Assembly (NCBI RefSeq): GCF_900478135.1
Contig: NZ_LS483470.1
Span: forward strand, 2,875,001-2,939,000
Source: Leminorella richardii
GTDB lineage: Bacteria; Pseudomonadota; Gammaproteobacteria; Enterobacterales; Enterobacteriaceae
Direction: 5' to 3'
Length of the DNA stretch: 64,000 bases
The notes under the pieces were generated by a model. The model was not told the origin of the DNA. It did not search any database and worked only from the letters and a program-made list of their open reading frames with translations. The position numbers and the translations under genes are program-made. Of the stretch, positions 51,694 through 61,043 are shown piece after piece; position 1 is the stretch's first letter, and every line of letters starts with the position of its first letter.

Positions 51694-52632
51694 ATGGCAA
51701 AGAATCACGTTCATCCACACTTTACCCACGACCTCCTGCATCCACGGTATTGGACGCTGTGGCTGGGCATTGGTGCGCTGTACGCCATTACGCTATTGCC
51801 CTATCCGACCATTAACTGGCTGGGTCGAAAAGTGGGGCATCTGGCCAAGCGCCTGATGAAGCGCAGAAGAGTTATTTCCCGGCGCAATCTCGAACTTTGC
51901 TTTCCCGACGCCAGCGTTGAGCAAAGGGAGGAGTGGCTGGTCAAAAACTTCGAGTCTACCGGTATGGCGCTGTTTGAAACCGGTATGGCTTGGTTTTGGC
52001 CTAACTGGCGCATTGAGCGCTGGTGTAAAGTGCAGGGCCTTGACTACCTGCTGAACGCCGCAAAAGAAAAGCGCGGCGGCATTGTTATCGGCATCCATTT
52101 CCTTACCCTTGAGCTTGGCGCTCGGATCGTCGGCCTTTACACGCCGGGCGTCGGCGTCTATCGCCCTCACGACAATCGACTGATGGACTGGCTGCAAACC
52201 TGGGGCAGGCTGCGTTCCAACAAGTACATGCTCGACCGTCGAGACATTAAAGGCATGATCCGCTCTCTCAAGCAGGGAGAGCTGCTGTGGTATGCGCCGG
52301 ATCACGACTACGGCAGGCGCAACAGCGTCTTCGCGCCGTTTTTCGCCGTTGAGAAAGCCGCTACCACTATCGGCACCAGCATTTTGGTTCGCTCCGCCAG
52401 ACCACAGCTGATCCCCTTTACGCCAATGAGAAACAGAGACAACGGCGGCTACACCGTGGTTGTCAACGCACCGCTGGAAGGCTTCCCAATTGACGACGAA
52501 CAGGCAGCCGCCACCTTTATGAATCGGGCGATTGAAAAACAGATCATGCTTGCGCCGGAACAGTACATGTGGCTTCACCGTCGGTTTAAAACCCGTCCAG
52601 AAGGCGAGCCGTCGCTGTATCAGTGCCGCTGA
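51694..52632 (+). CDS. lpxL: Lipid A late acyltransferase, LpxL/LpxP family
   Basis: Inner-membrane enzyme adding a secondary acyl chain to Kdo2-lipid IVA. It has 312 aa (E. coli LpxL 306, LpxP 306). The N-terminal anchor is LHPRYWTLWLGIGALYAITLLPYP. The catalytic HX4E motif is GIHFLTLELGAR (about residue 132). YRPHDNRLMDWLQTWGRLRSNK, WYAPDHDYGRRNSVFAPFFAVE and PEQYMWLHRRFKTRPEGEPSLY are shared by the family. Features are mixed: WLQTWGRLRSNK is LpxL-like, while the C-terminal SLY and the EGFPIDDEQAAATFMN stretch resemble LpxP. I therefore cannot say whether it transfers laurate or palmitoleate. Confidence 0.88.
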   Translation: MAKNHVHPHFTHDLLHPRYWTLWLGIGALYAITLLPYPTINWLGRKVGHLAKRLMKRRRVISRRNLELCFPDASVEQREEWLVKNFESTGMALFETGMAWFWPNWRIERWCKVQGLDYLLNAAKEKRGGIVIGIHFLTLELGARIVGLYTPGVGVYRPHDNRLMDWLQTWGRLRSNKYMLDRRDIKGMIRSLKQGELLWYAPDHDYGRRNSVFAPFFAVEKAATTIGTSILVRSARPQLIPFTPMRNRDNGGYTVVVNAPLEGFPIDDEQAAATFMNRAIEKQIMLAPEQYMWLHRRFKTRPEGEPSLYQCR

Positions 52633-52658
52633 GGTATCGTCCCCCTGTACGATCTCTC

Positions 52659-55600
52659 CTAAAAACGATATTTTACCGCCAGAGCCACTGAGGTATCGCT
52701 GTATCCGTCATCACCCAGACGCTGGCCAATATTTCCCCAAACGTCCCATCGTGCATTCAATGCCCCTCTGACGCCGAGCCTCAGCTCTCCTACATTGCGT
52801 TCTCCCTGCTGGCGAACTTCTACACCGTCAAGCGTGACGGCTGTCGGCCTGCGGTTGTAAATCCAGTTAGCCTCTGCATAGGAAGTGAACCGCGCAGCAT
52901 CTGCCTCGCCTCGACCGCGAAAGGAAAGCTCGACGCCAACGCGGGTTTGCAGTGCGCTGTTATTGCTGCTTTTAACCCAGGTACCACCCTCTTCCCGATG
53001 GTCGTCGGCCTTGATTCCGCTCCAGATCGCCTGCAGCTGTGGCGTTATCGCTAATTCGCCTGAAGCGCTTTCAGCGACAGCTTGACGATAGCCGGACTCC
53101 ATTGAGGCACTGTAGCCATTAAGACGATACTGCTCATCGGACAGAGACTCACCGCTGACACTGGCCTTAAACCGGCTGTACTGCAGCCAGCCGTCAACAT
53201 AGGCTCCGTCTTTCTCAACCGCATTCTGTCGCCAAGTGCCGTAGAACCCGGCGGAATAGCCGTTAAGGCTGCCCTTGGCATCATAGCCGCTCACGGCAGA
53301 CCCCGTGCTGCTGGCAGCGTGACCGTAGCCCGCCATCAGGCCACCGGAAAAGCGCCCTTTATCGCCAGTCGGAAAGGCAAAAAGCTCATTACCGCCTTGA
53401 ACCACATAGCGGTTAGTCTGTGTATGAAGCTGCCCTGAATCATCGCGAACTCGCGTATGGCCGCCCACCTGCCGTAGCCACATGCCGCCATTCTTTTCTC
53501 CCGTATCCCGCTCGGACAGGCGAAGAGCAAACAGCGCATTTGCAGCCGCGGCATTAGCCGCATAAATTCCCCCCTCAGGCCTAACCACGACATCTTGCTG
53601 ATGAAACGTCGAACGTAGATACCAGTTGCCGTCGGCCTGAGTCGGCGTGCCCTGATAAAGAAAATAGTCATAGGCTCCCGCCACTGGGCGATTGGCGAGT
53701 GTGAAAACGCCGTCCGATTTGCCCGCCACTGACACAATTTGAATGCCGTTGACCGTTTGCCCGCCTTTACCACCGGAGTTATTCACCACTACCGACGTGC
53801 TGCCGCTGCTGTTTCCTGAAATCACCAGTTTGTCTGTCGCGGAGTTATCCCCTGCCAGCGCAGTACTCAATACTAGCGAACCGCCGTTACCTACATAGTT
53901 GCCCTTGACGATCAGGCGACTGTCGGGATTGACGCTCGCCATCAGCATCCGTCCGGCGTTATTCAAGTCGCCACCAACGGTAAAGCTACCGGTTTGCCGG
54001 TCGGCAAAGCCGGAAAGCGCATCCGCCACCGCAAGCGTACCTCGGTTGTTAACGCTGCCGTTTACCTGCCCGTAGCCGCCGAGCGTCGCGTCGCTCTCCA
54101 CGTTGACCCGACGGCTGTCTAATGTGGTTTGAGGATGGCTGTCATCACCCACGATAAGCTGACCTTCGCTCACCGTCGTGTCTCCCCGGTAGGACTGGCT
54201 TTGATTAAACGTCAGCGAGCCAGCCCCTCTTTTATTGACTGCCCCCTCACCGCTGATAGCCTGATAAAACTGCACGTCATCGGCGCGGTTGAAGGTGAGC
54301 TGCCCCTGATTAACCACGTTTCCCGCCACGCTGCCGCTGTTACCGCCCGCGCCCAATTGCAGCTCGCCGCGCTGAATAGTCGTATCGCCGCTATAGGTAT
54401 GATCGCCGGTAAAGATCAGCCGGCTGCTTCCCGCCTGTGTCACCTGGCCTCTGCCGCTAACTACGCCGCCATAGACCAAATCGTCACTGCGATCGAACAC
54501 CAGCATCGCATCGTTAACGATATGCCCAACAACGCTACCCTTCGTGCCGCCGTTACCGAGCTGCAACACGCCTTCGGCAATGGTTGTTATTCCGGCAAAA
54601 TGACTATCTCCACTCAGGATCAGCGTGCCGTCACCGGTTTTTCTCAACCCGCCTAGCCCGCTAATTTGCCCGGAAAACAGCGTCGTGCCGCCAGCGTTGT
54701 GCTGGGTCAGTTCGCTCTGCCCAAGGACAATCCGCCCTGCGCCGCTTAGCTGACGGACTAGCTGGTCAGCATCCCCCGTTACCAGCGCAGCCCCTTCGTC
54801 AATCCGAACGCCTCCGCTGGCGGCAATGGCGTTCTCGGCCTCCAGCTGTAAAATACCGCCCTGAATCAGAGTGCCGCCGGTGTACTGATTTTGTTTTGAC
54901 AGCAGCAGCGTCCCTAGGCCGGCCTTGGTCAGCGATTTACCGTCCCATTCCGCTGCGTCATTAGCTGCAACGTCCAACAGCATCACGCCCAGATCGAAAA
55001 ACTCTCGCTGACCGCTTAGCGTAAAGGTACCGTGTGCGTTTTCCGGCGTGCTGGTGTAGCCGTCGTACCACGTCAATGCCAGACCGATGTTATAGTTTTG
55101 CTGCTGTAAATCGACGTTGCTAGTAAAAGTGATGTAGTCCACAGGAGAGGTCGCACCTCCCATACTGATCGTCGAAAAGTCACCAGAAATATGCCCCGGT
55201 GAGGAAGTACCAATCACGTGAAATGTCGCCCTTCCCATATTAACCGGATCGCTGAGTGAGGACGAAGGGAGTGAAAAACCGCTTAGCGTAAAAGAAGACT
55301 CGCTGCCTAACACCGCCCTATCAGCACTAATAATCGGCTGAGAAACGCCGTTACTGCCGTCCGCGATGATGTTTAAGCTACCGTCCATGTTGAACTGACC
55401 GCCAACGTCCAGCCGGGCGAGTCCTTTTATTGCCATCGTTGCGTCGCTTTGGGTAGTGGCATCACCTATTACGGAGAAATTCCCCTGCTGAGCAAACGCT
55501 AGCTCTCCCTCATTGATCGCTAGGCTACCGACGGACGATCCTTCACCGGTCAATATGCCGACAGAACTTCCGTTCTGCTCCAGCACCCCGCTGCCGGAAA

Positions 55601-58431
55601 GGGTATTACGCATCACGCTGGGTTCAATAAAGTTAAGAGACAGCGTTGCGTTATTAGTGACGGTTCCATTCCCTAGCGCTTTACCGCTTCCGAGCTCAAG
55701 GATGCCGCCGTTGATAAGCGTTCCACCGCTGTAGTCGCTGCTGCCGGACAGCCTCAGCGTTTGAGCCCCCTCTTTAATCAAACGCCCCTGACCTGAAATT
55801 GCCCCTGCAAACAGCCCATCTGAATGGTTGGTCAGCGTTAGATCGGCAGCCCCTAAAGCCACCCGTCCGCTTCCGTCAGATTGCCGATTTTTTGAGAAAA
55901 GCCGTTCAGGTTGAGTGTGCCGCCTTCTCCCACAAATACGTCCGTCCCCTCAAGAGCGCCGCCAAAGGCGTTTTCCACACCGGTTTCCAGCGTCCCCTGC
56001 TGAATCAGCGTTGGGCCGCTGTAGGTGTTCACTCGAGACAGCAGCAGCGTCCCTTTACCCGCTTTAGTTAAGGTTTTTCCGTCCCAGTCGCTGGCAAAGA
56101 CGCCGCTGCGATCCCCCAGTGAGATGTCGACGTTAAAACGATCGTTAACTCCCGCCAGAGTAAACGCGCCGTTGCCGCGTTGCTCATCGGCAAGCCATGT
56201 TAGTTCAAAGCCAACGTTATAGTCCTGCCCGCTGGCGCTCTTGCCGCCATACAGTAAAACGTAGTCAACGCTGCTGCTCGCGCCTCCTAGGCTGACGGAA
56301 GAGAAGTCGCCGCTAATACCCCCCGGCGTCGACGTATGAATTAGAGTGTACTGAGTTGACGTCAGCGCGCTGGCGCTGTTTGGCACATTCGGCCCAGCCC
56401 GGTGACGTTTAGCGCACCGCTTAGGCTGGCGCTGCCGACGCTGATTAACGGATCGGCACTGCCCAACGCCAGATTTAGCGTCGAATCGGCTTGTTGAGTG
56501 AAAACGCCGTTTACCCGCAGTGAAGCGCTGTCAGACAGGTGAGTCACCGCGCCAGAAGCGGTCGTGTAGTTGCCAAGAGCTGTAAACATGCCGCTTTGCG
56601 ACAGCGCCAGCTCGCCCGCCGACACGTTCACGTTCTGCACGCTAGAACCGGTTGCCGCCAGCGACAGTGAGCCCGTTCCTTCCTTGGTGAATGTTCCGCT
56701 GCCGCTCAAAGTCCCTGTCAAAGTATTGTCAGACGCCGTTGTGATGGTGCCCCCTTGGCTACCCATCACCACATTGTGGTTCAGACTAAAAGCATTTAGC
56801 AGCGACAGCGTCGCGTTGGCATGGTTGAGCGTCACATCACCGGAGTCGCTTCCGAGGCTTTCACTGCGGCCTATCGCCAGTGTCCCTGCGTTAATCAAAG
56901 TGCCGCCGCTGTAGGTATTGATGCCTGTCAGGGTAATGGTGCCATCGCCGGTTTTCTCCAGCGAATAGCCGTGGCCACCGTCGCCGATGGCGCCGCTGAT
57001 GCTTCCCTTATAGTCGGAAAAAACCGCCGTTACCCGCGCGTCATCCAGTAAGGTCACAGGGCCGCTGACCTCTGCATTACTGTCGAGGCGCAGCGCTCCC
57101 AGTCGCCCAAAGCCGGGGTCGTCCCATCCCTGCCCTTTAATAAACAGCGGGCTGCTGAACTTCGCCGCACTGCCAAACCACAGCGTGCTGTTGTTCTCAA
57201 CGACAATGTGCGACAGCGGCGTAGGATTGGACGATGCAATACGCAAACGAACGTTGTTGCCAAGCACGATATTGCCGGTAAATTGGTTATTGTTATTGCT
57301 GAATGAATAGTAAGACTGACCGGACACCCCTGTGCCCTTAAACAGCAGAATGCCGTTTCCCGTAAGGGTATTGCTAAGATCCAACGCGCCGTCAGAGCGA
57401 AAAACGGACAGTATACCGTCAAGATGAACGTGAGACTGCTGCAAGTCCCCGCGCGTTCCACCGTTACCTATCTGAAGCTCCGCTCCGCTGGCAATCTCGG
57501 TTGTGCCGCCATTAGCGTTAAGGTTACCCGCCAGTATCAGTTTTCCATCTTCAATGGACAGAGAAGGCGAACTTCCCTGCACCATAGCGATATCGCCAAG
57601 AAGCGCCCAAGTTTGCCCGCTCATGGTTAGTGAGGAAAACCCGCTAATATTGCTGTTCAGTATGCCAGCGCCCTTCAACAAGAGTGCATTTCCAACACCT
57701 GAACTTTGCACGCTCCCTACCAGCGAGGTACCTTCATCCAATATCAATATGTTGTTATCGCCATGGATATCAATCGCCGTTCCACTTGTGCCTTCAATCG
57801 CCCCTAGGTTGGTCAGCGTATGGCCGTCGCTGAGCATTCTTACGCCAACGTCACCGACAATAGTGCCACCGTACTGATTGGTAAAGTGGGACGCCGAGGC
57901 CGTCGAGACCGAAATCCCCGCGTCAATGCCCTCTATGCGCCCGGCGTTGTAAAGCGTATAGGTGCCGGAAGAGAACGAAACGCCGGTATTGCCCATAATG
58001 ACGCCCGCCGCCTGATTGACTAGCGTCCCGCCGTTGAGCATCTCAACGCCTACACCGCTGACGCCCTGAATACGACCGCTGTTAGTGATGTAAGCACCGC
58101 CGTCCAACGCTGACGTCAAACGAATACCGTCAACGGCGGCGGTAATATTACCCTGAACGTTCAGTATCCAGTTCTGCGAGCCGTCAGCCTCAATACCGTT
58201 TCCCGAGGCAGACTGAATAGCGCTGCCGTTCGGCAGAATAAAGTCGGACTCTCCCGGCGCCAGCGCCTGAAGCACAACCGCTGATGAGGAAGAGGGAATT
58301 GTGGTTTCAGCCTGCGCCAAAGAACCAAGTAAACCGACAGCACTCATCCCAATCCCTAAAACAACCCTCTTGTAGTTAGTCGAGGTTTGTTCACGACTTG
58401 CCGATGCGTTCACGCAATAGTAGCCCTTCAT
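52659..58431 (-). pseudogene. Giant autotransporter, split by two single-base deletions
   Basis: Surface autotransporter read in three successive frames: 58431-56362, about 56391-55853, and 55870-52659. Adding one base near 56391 (restores GLGPNVPNSAS) and one near 55873 (restores LTGSGRVALGAADL) gives a continuous protein of 1,924 aa. The N-terminus has a long signal ending LLGSLAQA. The passenger holds many transport-type repeats (TTIQRGELQLGAGGNSGSV; KAGLGTLLLSKQNQYTGGTLIQ) and a large module present twice, one copy on each side of the second break (SGDFS...WDGK.LTKAG). The C-terminal barrel of about 280 residues ends AVKYRF. Both breaks are in short C/G runs, so sequencing error is as likely as decay. 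Confidence 0.88.
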
Positions 58432-58604
58432 GCTCGATCCCAAAGATAGGAAGACCCTATAGAAAGCCTAGATATAAATACGTGATTTTCAAACGCCGAC
58501 GTATAAAAAATCTTTTTAATCAATGATAACGACTCTCTTTCTCGCTCAAACCTCACGCCGCGACTGACGCGATAAAAAACGTCAGGAGAACAGAATAAAG
58601 GGCA

Positions 58605-58641
58605 ATAAAAAACGACCGCTGAATCCATCAGCGGTCGTTTT
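58605..58641 (-). terminator. Rho-independent terminator of ybcF (bidirectional shape)
   Basis: A 14-bp stem AAAACGACCGCTGA (58609-58622) / TCAGCGGTCGTTTT (58628-58641), loop ATCCA, with T runs on both strands. It follows the ybcF stop at 58670. Upstream of the autotransporter it may also insulate that gene. Confidence 0.92.
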
Positions 58642-58669
58642 ACATCAAGCTCTGGGAAAAGAACCCTAG

Positions 58670-59581
58670 CTATGCCAGCCTTATACAGGTTCCCTTTTCT
58701 TCCCTGACGATATCCAGCGCGTCTTTCAGTGCGCCGATAAACGCCTTCTTACCGGTTTTTTCCACAAACGAAATCGCCGCCTCAGCCTTTGGCCCCATCG
58801 CGCCGTCCGGCGCGGCAAACGGCCGCAGCTCGTCGGGAGTAACCTGACGCAGCGCCCTAGCCTGCGGCGTGCCCCAGTCCTGATAGACTGCATCGGCATC
58901 CGTCAGGATCATCAGATATTCAGCATCAAGCTCACAGGCCAGCAGAGAAGCCACTGAATCTTTATCGATCACTGCCTCAACGCCGCGATAGCCTCTATCG
59001 CTTTCAACCATAGGAACACCTCCCCCACCGCAGCAGATAACGATATGGCGCTTTTCCAGCAGCAGCTCAATTGCTTCCCTGTCCTGAATGCTTTTTGGCG
59101 CGGGAGAAGGCACCACACGACGCAGATAGCTGCCGTCAAGCTTCATCTGCCAGCCATACTGGCGTTCAAGCTCCTGTTGACGCTCAGGGCTATAAACCGG
59201 ACCGATATACTTGCTGGGCGAACAGAATGCAGGGTCATTCTTGTCCACCAGCACTCGCGTCAGTATGGTTGAAACGGGAAGCCCATTGACGTTTTGTGAC
59301 AGCTGCTGAGACAGCATGTAGCCGATCATGCCCTGACTTTCTGCCCCTAAAATGTCGAGAGGATAAGACGGTACCTCCTCATACGCCAGATTTTGTAGCG
59401 CCAGCAGCCCAACCTGAGGTCCATTACCGTGCACAATCACAATGCGGTAGTGTTCGGCCAGCGTGTCTATCGCCGCGGCTATTTTCGCGATGCTCTTATA
59501 CTGATTGTCGGCGGAGAGCACGTCTCCGCGCTGGAGTAACGCATTACCCCCTAGGGCGATCACTAATGTTTTCATTGGCAT
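58670..59581 (-). CDS. ybcF: Catabolic carbamate kinase YbcF (AllK)
   Basis: Makes ATP and NH3/CO2 from carbamoyl phosphate, the energy-yielding end of allantoin/oxamate fermentation. It has 303 aa. Carbamate kinase motifs: KTLVIALGGNALLQRGDV, VHGNGPQVGLLALQN (about 50-65), DILGAESQGMIGYMLSQ, CCGGGGVPMV, AVIDKDSVASLLA, ILTDADAVYQDWGTPQ and GAMGPKAEAAISFV. Alternative starts ATG 59581 and 59575 differ by two codons; E. coli begins at the second. It lies downstream of ylbE but behind a terminator-like hairpin, so it may be transcribed partly on its own. Confidence 0.93.
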   Translation of the reverse strand: MPMKTLVIALGGNALLQRGDVLSADNQYKSIAKIAAAIDTLAEHYRIVIVHGNGPQVGLLALQNLAYEEVPSYPLDILGAESQGMIGYMLSQQLSQNVNGLPVSTILTRVLVDKNDPAFCSPSKYIGPVYSPERQQELERQYGWQMKLDGSYLRRVVPSPAPKSIQDREAIELLLEKRHIVICCGGGGVPMVESDRGYRGVEAVIDKDSVASLLACELDAEYLMILTDADAVYQDWGTPQARALRQVTPDELRPFAAPDGAMGPKAEAAISFVEKTGKKAFIGALKDALDIVREEKGTCIRLA

Positions 59582-59668
59582 ACTCTTCTCTTAAGTCCGT
59601 TTCGTCATAGAACATTCGCCGGCTATCCCGCAGTATGCTGTACCGGCGCGGTACATAGACCGAAGGCA

Positions 59669-59703
59669 AAAAGAAAAGGAAGGCGCGGCCTTCGCCTTCC
59701 TTT
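59669..59703 (-). terminator. Terminator between ylbE and ybcF
   Basis: AAAGGAAGGC (59675-59684) pairs with GCCTTCCTTT (59694-59703), 9-nt loop. The minus-strand tail is TCTTTTT. Confidence 0.75.
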
Positions 59704-59722
59704 ATCGTCTATCGTCATATTT

Positions 59723-59751
59723 GCGCTTCCCCCTACAGCCGGGGGAAGCGC
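59723..59751 (-). other. Strong 11-bp hairpin just upstream of the ylbE terminator
   Basis: GCGCTTCCCCC (59723-59733) pairs perfectly with GGGGGAAGCGC (59741-59751), loop TACAGCC. It has no T run and lies 17 bases past the ylbE stop. It may protect the mRNA 3' end or hinder read-through to ybcF. Confidence 0.6.
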
Positions 59752-59768
59752 TTATCGTGAGTGCGTCG

Positions 59769-61034
59769 CTAGGCTTTGATGTCCATCTTCTCAGCCAGCG
59801 CCTCTAGCGCCTTTTCAAAGCAGGCCAGAGGTGCGCGCACAGTACCTGCGCCGATCTGACCAACGCCCGCTTCGCGGTGGGCAATGCCGGTGTTGATCAG
59901 TGGTGTAATGCCGGTTTCCACAACGCGAAGCACGTCCAGACCGATACAGGCGCCCTGGAAGTCCCAGGTAGGGATTTGCATCATTCCGTTACGCTCAAGG
60001 TAGATTTCACCCATTTCTTCGGTCACTTCCAGCGCAGCGCTGATACCGCCACCTGCGCCAACAAAGCGGGTAACGCCCGGTGCGGCAACCATCGCTGCGC
60101 CGCCAACGCCAAAGGTTTCCGTAATGGCACTGTCGCCAATATCAGGGTTAGCATCGGCCTGGCTGTAGCCGGTAAAGAACAGCCCTTCCGGTGTGTTCAC
60201 CGGAGCGGTAAACCAGCGATCGCCCATGCCGCTCACTCGGATACCGAAGTTTTCACCGTTACGAGTCATCACCGTCACAATGCTGCCCGCTTCGATCTGC
60301 GCACCAGCATCCATGGCGGCTTTGCAGTAGGCCATTGCAAGGTTGAGGAAGAACTGATCCGTGACGCTTAGGAACTGCATCACTTCTGCCAGCTGATCTT
60401 TCTCACGTTTGAGCAGAGTAATTTTCGGTGCCAGCACGCGCATCAGCAGGGCTGAAGCGGCAATGTTTCGCTGGTGGAACTCATCACCCATGGTGATAGC
60501 CTGTGCCATCACTGCGGTAAGATCGATGCCGCCTTCAATCGCCTGTAGCGCTTCGCTCAGGGTCGGCGCCAGAGTGTCACGCATCCAGCGCAGACGCGCC
60601 TGCACTTCCTCGTTATAGGCGCCAAAGCGCATGACCTTGCCGATACCTTCGTTCAGGTTGCAGTAGGCACGGTTGCCGTGCACCTTGTTTTCAATCACCA
60701 GCATCGGCATATTTGCTGAGGTAATGCCTCCCATTGGCCCAACAGCATCCACGCTGTGACATGGGAAAAACTCTACGCCGCCGCCGTCCAGCAGGCTCAG
60801 CGCCTCTTCTTTAGTCTTCGCCCAGCCTTCAAACAGGCAGGCGCTAATGCAGGCGCCGCGTACTGGGCCGCTCATCGCCTGCCACGTTACCGGAGGCCCG
60901 GCGTGGAGAAGCCTGCGCCCCTCTTGAAGCACGGGAATAACCTGCTTTGCCGGTTTGACGTCTAGCCAGTGTGGGCGAGCTTCTTTAATGCGCTCGATGA
61001 CCGCTGCGTTAGCTTCTTGAATAGATGCGTACAT
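59769..61034 (-). CDS. ylbE: DUF1116 protein YlbE (AllG), oxamate carbamoyltransferase subunit
   Basis: Family recognised by sequence and place: 421 aa (E. coli YlbE 419). E. coli work assigns the trio FdrA-YlbE-YlbF (AllFGH) to oxamate carbamoyltransferase, which splits oxalurate into oxamate and carbamoyl phosphate. Conserved stretches include GGGVEFFPCHSVDAVGPMGGITSANMP (about 83-109), MGDEFHQRNIAASALLMR, MTRNGENFGIRVSG and VGAGGGISAALEVTEEMGE. The start ATG has an AGAGG site. It begins 9 bp after fdrA. The partner ylbF is not in this cluster. Confidence 0.93.
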   Translation of the reverse strand: MYASIQEANAAVIERIKEARPHWLDVKPAKQVIPVLQEGRRLLHAGPPVTWQAMSGPVRGACISACLFEGWAKTKEEALSLLDGGGVEFFPCHSVDAVGPMGGITSANMPMLVIENKVHGNRAYCNLNEGIGKVMRFGAYNEEVQARLRWMRDTLAPTLSEALQAIEGGIDLTAVMAQAITMGDEFHQRNIAASALLMRVLAPKITLLKREKDQLAEVMQFLSVTDQFFLNLAMAYCKAAMDAGAQIEAGSIVTVMTRNGENFGIRVSGMGDRWFTAPVNTPEGLFFTGYSQADANPDIGDSAITETFGVGGAAMVAAPGVTRFVGAGGGISAALEVTEEMGEIYLERNGMMQIPTWDFQGACIGLDVLRVVETGITPLINTGIAHREAGVGQIGAGTVRAPLACFEKALEALAEKMDIKA

Positions 61035-61043
61035 AAGGACCTC

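Noticed and set aside
54129..54656. 175-codon frame opposite the giant autotransporter, and many similar ones
   Set aside because: Antisense shadows of repetitive Gly/Ser/Thr-rich coding sequence; no start signals.
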